From Embleya sp045207655 (GTDB lineage Bacteria; Actinomycetota; Actinomycetes; Streptomycetales; Streptomycetaceae): 64,000 nucleotides of DNA. The translations under genes and the position numbers were made by a program. The number at the start of each line of letters is the position of its first letter. Position 1 is the stretch's first letter. Under the pieces are notes generated by a model. It searched no databases and was not told the origin of the DNA. It saw only the letters and a program-made list of their open reading frames with translations. Where the stretch lies: assembly GCF_045207655.1 (NCBI RefSeq), contig NZ_CP108784.1, forward strand, positions 4,836,001 to 4,900,000, given 5' to 3'. Below, in pieces: positions 1 to 8,062 of this stretch.

Positions 1-156
1 CTCACCGAGAGTGTCGTGTTCTGGGTGCGCGGCGCGCGCCCGGACATCGACGACGTGACCCCGGTGGGACCGGCTCCCTCGGCCTCGACGCCGCCGTACC
101 GCCCCCTGGAGGCCGCCGCCGCGGCGGCCTCCGATCGAACTGGAGACCTCTCATGA
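1..156 (+). CDS. C-terminal end of an unknown protein (5' truncated by window edge)
   Basis: Frame 1 is open from base 1 to a TGA at 154-156 and gives the last 51 residues of a protein whose start lies outside the window. The fragment begins LTESVVFWVRG and ends in an alanine-rich stretch followed by DRTGDLS. The stop overlaps the ATG of the next gene as ATGA, so the two are probably translationally coupled and belong to the same operon. I do not recognise the family from this short, low-information tail. The reading frame is supported by the overlap and by codon use, not by homology. Confidence 0.6.
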   Translation, partial: LTESVVFWVRGARPDIDDVTPVGPAPSASTPPYRPLEAAAAAASDRTGDLS

Positions 157-932
157 TCGGCCTCGTTCTCGCCGCCGGCGCCGGCCGCCGGCTGCGCCCG
201 CACACGGACACGCTGCCCAAGGCCCTGGTGCCGGTGGGCGCGCCCGGTGCGCCGGACAGCGAACGGTCGATCCTGGAGGTCACCCTCTCCCACTACGCCG
301 CGGTCGGCCTGACCGAGGCCGCGATCGTGGTCGGCTACTGCGGCGACGCGATCCGTGACCGGCAGGGCCTGCTGGAGCGTCGCTACGGCCTGAAGCTGCA
401 CATGGTCGACAACGACAAGGCCGAGGAGTGGAACAACGCCTACTCCCTGTGGTGCGCGCGCGACCACCTCGCGGACGGCGTACTGCTGGCCAACGGCGAC
501 ACGCTGCACCCGGTCTCGGTCCAGGAGACGATGCTGGCCGCGCGCGACACCTCCGGGGCCGACGCCAAGGGCATCATCCTGGCCCTGGACACCGCCAAGC
601 CGCTCGCCGACGAGGAAATGAAGGTCACCCTCGGCGAGGACGGCCGGATGCGCCGGATCACCAAGCTGATGGACCCGGCCGAGGCGGCCGGCGAGTACAT
701 CGGCGTCACGCTGATCGAGGGCCACGCGGCGCCCGCGCTGATCGACGCGCTGCGCGCGACCTTCGAGCGCGACCCACAGCTCTACTACGAGGACGGCTAC
801 CAGGAACTGGTGAACCGGGGTGGTCGGGTCGACGTGCAGCCGATCAGCGCGTCGGGCACCCGGGTGCCGTGGACCGAGATCGACACCACCGAGGACCTCG
901 TGGTCGCGCGGGAGATCGCGTGCCGGTACTGA
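153..932 (+). CDS. LicC-like sugar/polyol-phosphate nucleotidyltransferase
   Basis: This 259-residue protein is a single-domain NTP_transferase. It starts with the nucleotide-binding signature LAAGAGRRLRP (residues 6-16) followed by PKAL (22-25), and has ANGD (113-116) for metal binding. The segment NNAYSLW (94-100) resembles the LicC phosphocholine cytidylyltransferase branch. By family it would join CTP (or another NTP) to a small phosphorylated alcohol and release pyrophosphate; the actual substrate is not readable from sequence. Its ATG overlaps the previous stop, and the next gene starts inside its 3' end. The neighbouring dehydrogenase and CDP-alcohol phosphotransferase suggest it makes the CDP-alcohol used downstream. 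Confidence 0.85.
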   Translation: MIGLVLAAGAGRRLRPHTDTLPKALVPVGAPGAPDSERSILEVTLSHYAAVGLTEAAIVVGYCGDAIRDRQGLLERRYGLKLHMVDNDKAEEWNNAYSLWCARDHLADGVLLANGDTLHPVSVQETMLAARDTSGADAKGIILALDTAKPLADEEMKVTLGEDGRMRRITKLMDPAEAAGEYIGVTLIEGHAAPALIDALRATFERDPQLYYEDGYQELVNRGGRVDVQPISASGTRVPWTEIDTTEDLVVAREIACRY

Positions 933-1990
933 CCCGTCTGGTCCCCACCCCGCTGACCGTCGACATCCGCGCGGGTGCGGTCGACGACCTCGCGGGCATC
1001 CTGGCCGACCGCCGGGTCTCCACGTCGGGCCGGATAGCGGTCGTGGTCAGCGAGGGCTCCGGGGCCCGGCTGCGCGAGCGGTTCGCGCCGCACCTGCCCG
1101 GCGCCGAGTGGTACACCGTCGCCGGCGGCACACTGACCGCCGCCGTCGACCTCGCCGACCGCATGCGCGGCGGCGCCTACGACGCGGTGGTCGGTCTGGG
1201 CGGCGGCCGGGTCCTGGACGCGACCAAGTACGCCGCCGCGCGGGTGGGCCTGCCCATGGTCGCGGTCGCCACCAACCTCGCCCACGACGGCATCGCGTCG
1301 CCGGTGAGCATCCTGGACAACGACGCGGGGCGCGGCTCCTACGGCGTGCCCACGCCGATCGCCCTGGTGGTGGACCTGGATCTGGTCCGCGCCGCGCCGC
1401 AGCGCTTCGTTCGCTCCGGCATCGGCGAATCCTTGTCCAACCTGTGCGCGGTGGCCGACTGGGAGCTGTCCCAGCGCGAGACCGGCGAGCCGGTGGACGG
1501 CCTCGCGGTCGCGCTGGCCCGCACCTCCGGCGACTCGATCCTGCACCGCCCCGGCGGCATCGAGGACGACGACTTCCTCGTGGCCCTGGCCGAGGGCCTC
1601 GTACTCTCCGGCATCGCGATGTCCGTGGCCGGCACCACCCGCCCCTGCAGCGGAGCCTGTCACGAGATCTCGCACGCCATCGACCTGCTCTACGGCGAGC
1701 GCGACGGCCACGACGGGCTGCACGGCGAACAGGTCGGCCTGGGCGCCGCGTTCGCCACCCACCTGCGTGGCGACACCGCGCTGACGAAGCTCTTGACGAG
1801 CACCCTTGATCGGCACAAGCTGCCGGTCGTGCCGGAGCATCTCGGCCTGACCATCGACGAATTCGTGGCGGCGGTGAGTCACGCGCCCCAGACCCGTCCG
1901 GGACGCTTCACCATCCTCGAACATCTCGACCTCGACAATGACGCCATCCGGGATTCGGTGACCGAATATGTCCACACCTACGGCGGCTGA
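920..1990 (+). CDS. glycerol-1-phosphate dehydrogenase-like (AraM/EgsA family) oxidoreductase
   Basis: The 356-residue product carries the dinucleotide motif GLGGGRVLD (92-100), the segment HDGIASP (122-128), CHEISHAIDLL (247-257) and HGEQVGLG (268-275). These are hallmarks of archaeal sn-glycerol-1-phosphate dehydrogenase and Bacillus AraM rather than of ordinary iron alcohol dehydrogenases. Expected reaction: NAD(P)H-dependent reduction of dihydroxyacetone phosphate or a related keto-phosphate. H248 and H268 fit the two metal-binding histidines. Where I would expect GxGD with the metal-binding Asp there is GIGES (167-171), so Asp appears replaced by Glu170. The GTG start at 920 overlaps the upstream gene by 13 bases; a longer open frame further upstream only shadows that gene. 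Confidence 0.8.
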   Translation: MPVLTRLVPTPLTVDIRAGAVDDLAGILADRRVSTSGRIAVVVSEGSGARLRERFAPHLPGAEWYTVAGGTLTAAVDLADRMRGGAYDAVVGLGGGRVLDATKYAAARVGLPMVAVATNLAHDGIASPVSILDNDAGRGSYGVPTPIALVVDLDLVRAAPQRFVRSGIGESLSNLCAVADWELSQRETGEPVDGLAVALARTSGDSILHRPGGIEDDDFLVALAEGLVLSGIAMSVAGTTRPCSGACHEISHAIDLLYGERDGHDGLHGEQVGLGAAFATHLRGDTALTKLLTSTLDRHKLPVVPEHLGLTIDEFVAAVSHAPQTRPGRFTILEHLDLDNDAIRDSVTEYVHTYGG

Positions 1991-2750
1991 GCTTCGCTCG
2001 GTCGTACACCCCGAGGGCCTGCTCGATCGGCGCAGTGGCGAACACTGGGCCGGACGCATCTACATGCGGCAGGTCTCCCTTCAGGTCACCCGACGCATCG
2101 TCGGGACCCGGGTGACGCCCAACGGCCTCACCTACATGATGATCCTCGCGGGCATCGCCGCCGGCGCCGCGCTGATCCTGCCCGGGATCGCGGGGCCGCT
2201 CGCGGCGCTGCTCCTGGTGCAGCTCTACCTGCTGCTCGACTGCGTCGACGGCGAGGTGGCGCGCTGGCGGCGGCAGACCTCGGTCACCGGCGTCTACCTC
2301 GACCGGGTCGGCCACTACCTCTCCGAGGCCGCGCTGCTCTCCGGCGCGGGCCTGCACGCCGCGGGCGTCCTGGACGGCGGCGGCTTCAACGGCTACGCGA
2401 CGCTGGGCGTGGTCGCCGCGCTGGGCGCGATCCTGATCAAGTCGGAGACCGACCTGGTCGACGGCGCGCGGGCGAAGAGCGGCCTGCCGCCGGTCCAGGA
2501 CGCCGCCGCCGTGCCGCGCTCCTCGGGCGCCGCGTCGGCGCGCAAGATCGTCGCCTCGCTCAAGTTCCACCGCCTGGTCGGCGCCGTCGAGGCGTCGATC
2601 TTCCTGCTCCTGGCGGGTGTGCTCGACCTGGTGGCCGACGACGGCGGCCTGCTGTACAGCAGGATCGCGGTGAGCGCGCTCGCCGCCATCGCGCTCCTGC
2701 AGACCGTGCTGCACCTGGTCAGCGTGCTGATGTCGAGCAGGCTCCGGTGA
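1968..2750 (+). CDS. CDP-alcohol phosphatidyltransferase family membrane enzyme
   Basis: A 260-residue multi-pass membrane protein. The family signature D-x2-DG-x2-AR-x8-G-x3-D is present: D91, D94-G95, A98-R99, G108, D112. The final Asp of the usual motif, normally the catalytic base, is His116 (sequence LDRVGHY). The family transfers a phosphoalcohol from a CDP-alcohol to an acceptor alcohol at the cytoplasmic membrane. The gene starts 23 bases inside the dehydrogenase gene, and the next gene overlaps its stop as GTGA. With the preceding two enzymes it forms a plausible make, activate and transfer chain. Acceptor and product are unknown. Confidence 0.85.
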   Translation: MSTPTAAELRSVVHPEGLLDRRSGEHWAGRIYMRQVSLQVTRRIVGTRVTPNGLTYMMILAGIAAGAALILPGIAGPLAALLLVQLYLLLDCVDGEVARWRRQTSVTGVYLDRVGHYLSEAALLSGAGLHAAGVLDGGGFNGYATLGVVAALGAILIKSETDLVDGARAKSGLPPVQDAAAVPRSSGAASARKIVASLKFHRLVGAVEASIFLLLAGVLDLVADDGGLLYSRIAVSALAAIALLQTVLHLVSVLMSSRLR

Positions 2751-3664
2751 CCGCCGAGGCTGCCGAGGGGCAGCGCGCCGGCGAGGCGAAGGCACAGGCG
2801 ATCGCGCTCGGCGCGGTGGTGTTGACCATGGGCGACCGCCCGGACGAGCTGAACCGGCTGCTGCGCTCGGTGGCCGATCAGCACGGCGAGTCGATGGCGG
2901 TGGTCGTGGTGGCCAACGGCGGGCCGCTGCCGGAGTTGCCCGAGGGCGTGGTGGGCATCACCCTGCCGGAGAACGTGGGCATCCCGGCCGGGCGCAACGT
3001 GGGCACCGCCGGCCTGCCCGACGACGTCGACGTGGTGCTCTTCCTCGACGACGACGGCCGACTCGCCGGCACCGACGCCGGCCGGCTGCTGCGCGAGGCG
3101 TTCGCGGCGAACCCGCGGCTGGGCATCGTCAGCTTCCGGATCGTGGATCCGGAGAGCGGCGAGACCCAGCGCCGGCACGTGCCCCGGATCCGGGTCGGCG
3201 ACCCGCTGCGCTCGGGCCCGGTGACCACCTTCCTCGGCGGCGCCAGCGCGGTGCGCGCGGCGGTGCTGCGCGAGGTCGGCGGGCTGCCCGACGACTTCTT
3301 CTACGCGCACGAGGAGACCGACCTGGCCTGGCGCGCGCTCGACGCCGGCTGGGAGATCGACTACCGCGCGGACATCGTGCTGGAACACCCCAAGACCAGC
3401 CCGGCCCGGCACGCGGCGTTCTTTCGGATGAACGCGCGCAACCGCGTCTACCTGGCCCGGCGCAACCTGCCGTGGCCGATCGTGCCCGCCTATCTGGGCA
3501 CCTGGGTCGTGCTGACCGCCGCCCGCCGGCCGTCCAAGGAGAACGCCCAAGCCTGGCTGGCCGGCTTCCGCGAGGGGTGGAAGACCCCGAGCGGCCCGCG
3601 CAAGCCGATGTCCTGGCGCACGGTCTGGCGGATGACCAGGCTCGGCCGTCCGCCGGTCATCTGA
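2747..3664 (+). CDS. family 2 glycosyltransferase
   Basis: This 305-residue GT-A protein has the GT2 nucleotide-sugar fold near its N-terminus: VVVVANGG, then ENVGIPAGRNVG, then VVLFLDDDG, which is the DxD-type metal site. EETDLAWRALDAGW resembles the ED/W acceptor region of rhamnosyl- and galactosyltransferases. The C-terminal part is basic, and I see no long membrane segment, so it is probably cytoplasmic or peripheral. The GTG start overlaps the stop of the CDP-alcohol phosphotransferase by four bases. Its place between a phosphotransferase and an ABC exporter suggests it decorates or primes the exported polymer. The sugar donor cannot be assigned. Confidence 0.85.
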   Translation: MTAEAAEGQRAGEAKAQAIALGAVVLTMGDRPDELNRLLRSVADQHGESMAVVVVANGGPLPELPEGVVGITLPENVGIPAGRNVGTAGLPDDVDVVLFLDDDGRLAGTDAGRLLREAFAANPRLGIVSFRIVDPESGETQRRHVPRIRVGDPLRSGPVTTFLGGASAVRAAVLREVGGLPDDFFYAHEETDLAWRALDAGWEIDYRADIVLEHPKTSPARHAAFFRMNARNRVYLARRNLPWPIVPAYLGTWVVLTAARRPSKENAQAWLAGFREGWKTPSGPRKPMSWRTVWRMTRLGRPPVI

Positions 3665-3721
3665 CAGGCTGGAATCCCCATACCGTTTCGATTTCGACCC
3701 GACGCAGACGAAAGTGTCAAC

Positions 3722-4642
3722 GTGGCCAACAGCGCGCAGGCCGACACCCTGAGCCCACAGGGGACGTCGGCGCCCCCCGGTTCCACCGAACCCCTGGCGG
3801 ACCTCGCCGCCCGCTACAAGCTGACGGTCAGCGGGGCCCGTCCCGGACTGCTCTCCTACACCAGGCAGCTCTGGGCCCGACGCCACTTCATCGTGGCCTT
3901 CGCCAACGCCAAGACCCGGGCGACGTACAGCACCGCCAAGCTCGGCCAGGTCTGGCAGGTGCTCACGCCGCTGATGAACGCGGCCGTGTACTACCTGATC
4001 TTCGGCTACCTGGTGCAGACCAAGGACGGCATCGACAACTACGTCGCCTTCCTGGTCACCGGCGTCTTCGTGTTCACCTTCACGCAGAGCGCCGTGCTCG
4101 CGGGCAGCCGGGCGATCAGCGATCAGCTCAACCTGATCCGCGCGCTGCACTTCCCGCGGGCGTGCCTGCCGATCTCCTTCACGATCGTGCAACTCCAGCA
4201 ACTGCTGTTCTCGATGGTCGTGCTGTGCGCGATCGTGCTGGGCACCGGCGAGCCGCTCACCCTGAAGTGGCTGCTCGTGCTGCCCGCGCTGATGCTGCAG
4301 TTCGTCTTCAACGTCGGCCTGAGCCTGGTCCTGGCCCGGATCGGCGCGGTGTTGGTGGACATCAAGCAGCTTCTGCCGTTCCTGCTGCGCACCTGGCTGT
4401 ACCTCAGTGGCGTCTTCTACAGCCTGGACTCGTACACCGACAAGGCGCCCGCCTGGGTGGCCCGAGTGCTGGAGGCGAACCCGGGAGCGGTCTACATCGA
4501 GGTGATCCGCGACTCGCTCATCGAGAGCCACCAGACGCTCCCGCTGCACGTGTGGGGCTACGCGGTGGGCTGGGCGCTGGTGATGGGCATCGGTGGTTAC
4601 GTGTACTTCTGGAAGGCGGAAGAGAGGTACGGCCGTGGCTGA
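3722..4642 (+). CDS. ABC-2 type polysaccharide/polymer export permease (Wzm/TagG-like)
   Basis: A 306-residue integral membrane protein with a hydrophilic N-terminal 65 residues and about six hydrophobic segments. It is the ABC2_membrane type used for O-antigen and teichoic acid export. The segment RALHFPRACLPIS and the late SGVFYSLDSYTDKAP are typical of this permease family. It starts at GTG 3722, about 60 bases after the glycosyltransferase, and overlaps the ATPase gene by 8 bases. Together they should form a heteromeric exporter moving a lipid-linked glycan or polyol-phosphate polymer across the membrane. Confidence 0.88.
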   Translation: MANSAQADTLSPQGTSAPPGSTEPLADLAARYKLTVSGARPGLLSYTRQLWARRHFIVAFANAKTRATYSTAKLGQVWQVLTPLMNAAVYYLIFGYLVQTKDGIDNYVAFLVTGVFVFTFTQSAVLAGSRAISDQLNLIRALHFPRACLPISFTIVQLQQLLFSMVVLCAIVLGTGEPLTLKWLLVLPALMLQFVFNVGLSLVLARIGAVLVDIKQLLPFLLRTWLYLSGVFYSLDSYTDKAPAWVARVLEANPGAVYIEVIRDSLIESHQTLPLHVWGYAVGWALVMGIGGYVYFWKAEERYGRG

Positions 4643-5492
4643 GCAGCCCGCGATCATGAGTTGGGCCGAGGCCGGCGCGAATTCCGAGGTCGAGGTGCCC
4701 GAGCAGAACGCCCCGCAGCCCGCGCAGCCGCAGGAGGAGATCCCGCCGACCGTCGTGGTCGACGACGTGCACCTGATCTACCGCGTGCACGGTGCCTCCT
4801 CGGGCAAGGGCAGCGCCACGTCCGCGCTGTCCCGGCTCGCGCTGCGCAAGAAGGCGGCGGGCATCACCGAGGTGCACGCCGTACGCGGCGTCAGCTTCGT
4901 CGCCTACAAGGGCCAGGCGATCGGCCTGATCGGGCGCAACGGTTCGGGCAAGAGCACGCTGCTGAGGTGCATCGCCGGCCTGCTGCCGCCCACCACCGGC
5001 AAGATCTACAGCGACGGCCAGCCGTCCCTGCTGGGCGTCAACGCCGCGATGATGAACGACCTCACCGGTGAGCGGAACATCATCCTGGGTTGCCTGGCGA
5101 TGGGCATGACCCAGCGCGAGGCCGAGGCCAACTACGACCAGATCGCCTCGTTCTCCGGGCTGAACAACTACAACGGCAAGGACTTCACCAAGCTGCCGAT
5201 GCGGACCTACTCGTCCGGCATGGCGGCCCGCCTGCGCTTTTCCATCGCGGCCGCACGCACACACGACGTGCTGATGATCGACGAGGCGCTGGCCACCGGC
5301 GACCGCGAGTTCCAGCTCAAGAGCGAGGCCCGGATCCGCGAGCTGCGCAAGGAGGCCGGCACGGTCTTCCTGGTCAGCCACAGCATGAAGTCGATCCGGG
5401 ACACCTGCGACCGGGCGATCTGGCTCGACCAGGGCGTGATCAAGATGGACGGTCCGATGGAGGAAGTCGTCAACGCGTACGAGGGCAAGTAG
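4635..5492 (+). CDS. ABC transporter ATP-binding protein, polymer export (Wzt/TagH-like)
   Basis: The 285-residue ATPase has Walker A GRNGSGKST (100-108), a short signature YSSGM in place of LSGGQ, and Walker B VLMIDEALATGD followed by the H-loop LVSHS. The YSSGM signature and the NDLTGERNI segment are characteristic of O-antigen/teichoic acid exporters. The N-terminal 40 residues are acidic and proline-rich and look disordered. I chose GTG 4635, preceded by AGAGAGG, over the upstream GTG at 4593, which lies inside the permease gene. There is no C-terminal carbohydrate-binding extension, so substrate selection probably rests with the permease. Confidence 0.9.
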   Translation: MAEQPAIMSWAEAGANSEVEVPEQNAPQPAQPQEEIPPTVVVDDVHLIYRVHGASSGKGSATSALSRLALRKKAAGITEVHAVRGVSFVAYKGQAIGLIGRNGSGKSTLLRCIAGLLPPTTGKIYSDGQPSLLGVNAAMMNDLTGERNIILGCLAMGMTQREAEANYDQIASFSGLNNYNGKDFTKLPMRTYSSGMAARLRFSIAAARTHDVLMIDEALATGDREFQLKSEARIRELRKEAGTVFLVSHSMKSIRDTCDRAIWLDQGVIKMDGPMEEVVNAYEGK

Positions 5493-5544
5493 CGGCGACA
5501 TCGCTCCGACGGTTCCGTCCACCGTTGCGACGGCACGGACGGCG

Positions 5545-5571
5545 CCAACAGCACCAACAGCACCAACAGCA
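5545..5571 (+). repeat. 9-bp tandem repeat (CCAACAGCA x3)
   Basis: Three perfect head-to-tail copies of CCAACAGCA lie in the 99-base gap between the ABC ATPase and the PAP2 gene. The repeat is just upstream of the PAP2 ribosome binding site (GAAGGGG, about 5579-5585). No coding role is apparent; it may be a simple slippage product. Confidence 0.8.
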
Positions 5572-5591
5572 CCACGCGAAGGGGTTTACCG

Positions 5592-6227
5592 GTGTCCTTG
5601 CAGGTCCTGGCGGAGAGTACGGACGACAACCTCGACATCGAGGTCCTGCGGGACGTCAACGGACTCACCGAGCACACCTCATGGGCGCACGGGGGCATGG
5701 AGTTCATGGGCGAGTACGGCATGTTCGCCGTACTCGCCGTACTCGGCCTGCTCGCGTGGTGGCGGGCCCGCGCCCGCCCCGACCACATATCGGCCGTGGC
5801 GGGCCTGGTGTGGGCTCCGCTGGCGGCCCTGGTCGCGGAGCTGGCCAACGCGCCGCTGCGCGACTGGGTCGATCGACCCCGTCCGTTCCTCAGCCACGAG
5901 GGGCTGCACGTGCTGGTCGAGGGCAAGACCGACCCGTCCTTCGCCTCCGACCACGCGCTGACCACGATGGCGCTGGCGGTCGGGATCCTGCTGGTGGACC
6001 GGCGACTGGGGATCCTGGCGGTGCTCGCGGCGGTGTTCACCGGCTTCTCCCGGTTGTACGTGGGCGTGCACTACCCGACGGACGTGCTCGCCGGGTTCGC
6101 GCTCGGCGCGCTGGTCGCGCTGGTCGGGTCGATGGTCGTGGGGCGGGTCCTGGAACCGGTGATGCGGCAGGTGGAACGCGGCCCGATGCGGGTGCTGGTG
6201 ACGGACCGAGCACGCCCGGCCGGCTGA
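5592..6227 (+). CDS. PAP2-family membrane phosphatase (possibly undecaprenyl-pyrophosphate phosphatase)
   Basis: A 211-residue membrane protein with the three PAP2 motifs: RDWVDRPRP (Arg where K is usual in KX6RP), SFASDHA (PSGH-like) and SRLYVGVHYPTD (SRX5HX3D). Enzymes of this type remove phosphate from lipid phosphates or pyrophosphates; in a polymer-export operon recycling of undecaprenyl pyrophosphate is a likely job. The GTG start at 5592 follows GAAGGGG at a good distance. It lies 99 bases after the exporter ATPase in the same direction, so cotranscription is possible but not certain. Confidence 0.85.
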   Translation: MSLQVLAESTDDNLDIEVLRDVNGLTEHTSWAHGGMEFMGEYGMFAVLAVLGLLAWWRARARPDHISAVAGLVWAPLAALVAELANAPLRDWVDRPRPFLSHEGLHVLVEGKTDPSFASDHALTTMALAVGILLVDRRLGILAVLAAVFTGFSRLYVGVHYPTDVLAGFALGALVALVGSMVVGRVLEPVMRQVERGPMRVLVTDRARPAG

Positions 6228-6257
6228 CGGCGACGCGGCCGAGGGGGCGGACACACG

Positions 6258-6977
6258 ATGGGAACGGATACCGAGGGCGGTCGCGACGCGGGACGTCTGG
6301 GCGAGCGGCTGAGCCTGCGCGAACAGGTCGCGCGCGCGGTCCGGGCGGCGCTGGTGGCGGGCCGGATGCAGCCGGGGGTGGTCTACTCCGCGCCGGCCCT
6401 GGCCACCCGCTTCGGGGTGTCCGCGACCCCGGTCCGCGAGGCGCTGCTCGACCTGGCCAAGGACGGCCTGGTCGAGCCGGTCCGCAACAAGGGCTTCCGG
6501 GTTCGCGCCGTGTCCGCGGCCGACCTGCGGGACATCCACGACCTGCGCGAACTCCTGGAGATACCCACGATCGGGCGGCTCGCCCGGGACGGCATCGCGG
6601 AGGCGCTGCCGGCCCTGCGCGCGCTGGTCGACGAACTCGCCGACGCGATCGACCGCGCCGACGTGCTCGACTACGTGGACGCCGACGACCGCTTCCACGC
6701 CCACCTGCTCGGCCTGGCCGGCAACGCGCGCCTGGTCCGGATGGTCGGCGAACTGCGGGCCCAGGCCCGGCTGTACGGTCCGCGCCCGATGACCGAGCCG
6801 GCCGACCGGAGCCTGATCGCGGCCGAACACCACCGGCTGCTCGACCTGATCGAGGCACGCGATCCGGCCGGCGCCGAAGAGCTGACCCGCCGGCACCTGG
6901 AGTGGTCGCGCACACCGAACCCGGACCCGGACCCGGCGCCCGCGCTCGTCGACCCGACGTCCCCCGAACGGCCGTAA
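6258..6977 (+). CDS. GntR-family transcriptional regulator (FadR/FCD type)
   Basis: The 239-residue protein has an N-terminal winged helix (SLREQVARAVRAALVAGRM ... ATRFGVSATPVREAL ... VRNKGFRVR, about residues 17-85) followed by an all-helical FCD effector domain. DDRFHAHL and the later EHHRLLDLIEARD match the metal- or ligand-binding part of FCD proteins. It should act as a homodimeric repressor responding to a small organic acid; the ligand is unknown. It is 30 bases downstream of the PAP2 gene, with GAGGGGGCGG before the ATG. The C-terminus ends in an Asp/Pro repeat (DPDPDPAP). Confidence 0.9.
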   Translation: MGTDTEGGRDAGRLGERLSLREQVARAVRAALVAGRMQPGVVYSAPALATRFGVSATPVREALLDLAKDGLVEPVRNKGFRVRAVSAADLRDIHDLRELLEIPTIGRLARDGIAEALPALRALVDELADAIDRADVLDYVDADDRFHAHLLGLAGNARLVRMVGELRAQARLYGPRPMTEPADRSLIAAEHHRLLDLIEARDPAGAEELTRRHLEWSRTPNPDPDPAPALVDPTSPERP

Positions 6978-7065
6978 CCCGGCGCCGCCTCGCTCGTTGT
7001 CCCGTCGAGCCGCCGCCGCGTGGCCGGCCGTCACGCGAGGATTCAGAGCATCCGGGAGAACCCAC

Positions 7066-7941
7066 ATGTTGGTCCGCACCGTGCTCACGAGTGCCTGCTG
7101 CGCCCTCGTCCTGGCCGGGGTCACCGGCTGTCAGGGTGACGACGTGCAACCCCAGGGAGCGCGGGTCGAGGGCGGCGGCGGGGCCGCGAGCGGCCCGTCG
7201 GAGGCGGTGCTGGCCGTCCGCAAGGCGGCCGACGTCACCACCGGCGCGAAGAGTTCGCGCACCCGAACCACGATGACCATGCAGAACAACGACCGGGTGG
7301 TCAAGCTCACCGGTCAGGGCATGTTCGACTATGTCCGGCACATCGGCACCCTCACCGTGGACGCGCCCAAGGACTCCGGCATCGCCGGTCCGCTCCAGGA
7401 GATCCTCACCCCCGAGGCGCTCTACATGAAGAACGGGTCGCCGGGCATCCCGAAGGACAAGTGGGTGCGACTGGCGATCGACGGGCTGGCCGACGGCAAC
7501 CTGGTCAGCGGCGGCGCGACCGACCCCGGGACGTCCTTCGAGATACTGCGCGGGGTCAACGACGACGTCGTGCTCGTGGGCACCGAGAAGTTGGGCACGG
7601 ACACCGTGCGGCACTATCGGGGCACGCTGGACATCCGCAAGGCGCACGACCTGACCGCGCCGGAGGTGCGCGGGCCGCTGGCCGCGGCGCTGAAGACCTT
7701 CGACGGCGCGCCGATCCCGTTCGACGCCTACCTCGACGACGCGGGTCGGTTGCGCCGGGTCGACGAGTCGTTCGCGTTCGTGATGGGCCCGGAGGTGGGC
7801 AAGGCGGCACCGCCGACCGCGAAGGTGCTCTCCTCGGCGGAGTTGTACGACTTCGGGGTCGTGGTCGACGTCAAGCCGCCCGAGGCCAAGGACCTGTACG
7901 TCGCGCCGACCCCGCCGGGAACACCCGCCAAGCGCGGCTGA
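7066..7941 (+). CDS. predicted secreted lipoprotein, unknown function
   Basis: A 291-residue protein with a lipoprotein signal: MLVRTVLTSACCALVLAG then VTGC as the lipobox, so the mature protein is probably anchored to the outer face of the membrane. The remaining part is hydrophilic, with alternating strand-like segments reminiscent of the LolA/LppX-type half-barrel lipoproteins of actinobacteria (inference from pattern only). I placed the start at ATG 7066, which has GGGAG upstream and puts the signal at the N-terminus; an in-frame start at 6997 would add 23 residues ahead of it. No catalytic motif is visible. Confidence 0.8.
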   Translation: MLVRTVLTSACCALVLAGVTGCQGDDVQPQGARVEGGGGAASGPSEAVLAVRKAADVTTGAKSSRTRTTMTMQNNDRVVKLTGQGMFDYVRHIGTLTVDAPKDSGIAGPLQEILTPEALYMKNGSPGIPKDKWVRLAIDGLADGNLVSGGATDPGTSFEILRGVNDDVVLVGTEKLGTDTVRHYRGTLDIRKAHDLTAPEVRGPLAAALKTFDGAPIPFDAYLDDAGRLRRVDESFAFVMGPEVGKAAPPTAKVLSSAELYDFGVVVDVKPPEAKDLYVAPTPPGTPAKRG

Positions 7942-8062
7942 GTCACTCCTGCGGAGTCGTTCCGGGCGGTCCCCATATGACCCAGGCGTGCCATGTCCGC
8001 GCCGCGGACCCGCCCCTACGCTGGATGGGCCGAAGCCCGTCCGGGGTGCGCACGAGGAGGTG

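Noticed and set aside
2393..4657. 754-codon minus-strand frame opposite the glycosyltransferase and permease
   Set aside because: Antisense shadow of identified genes, His/Gln/Arg-rich with no motif.
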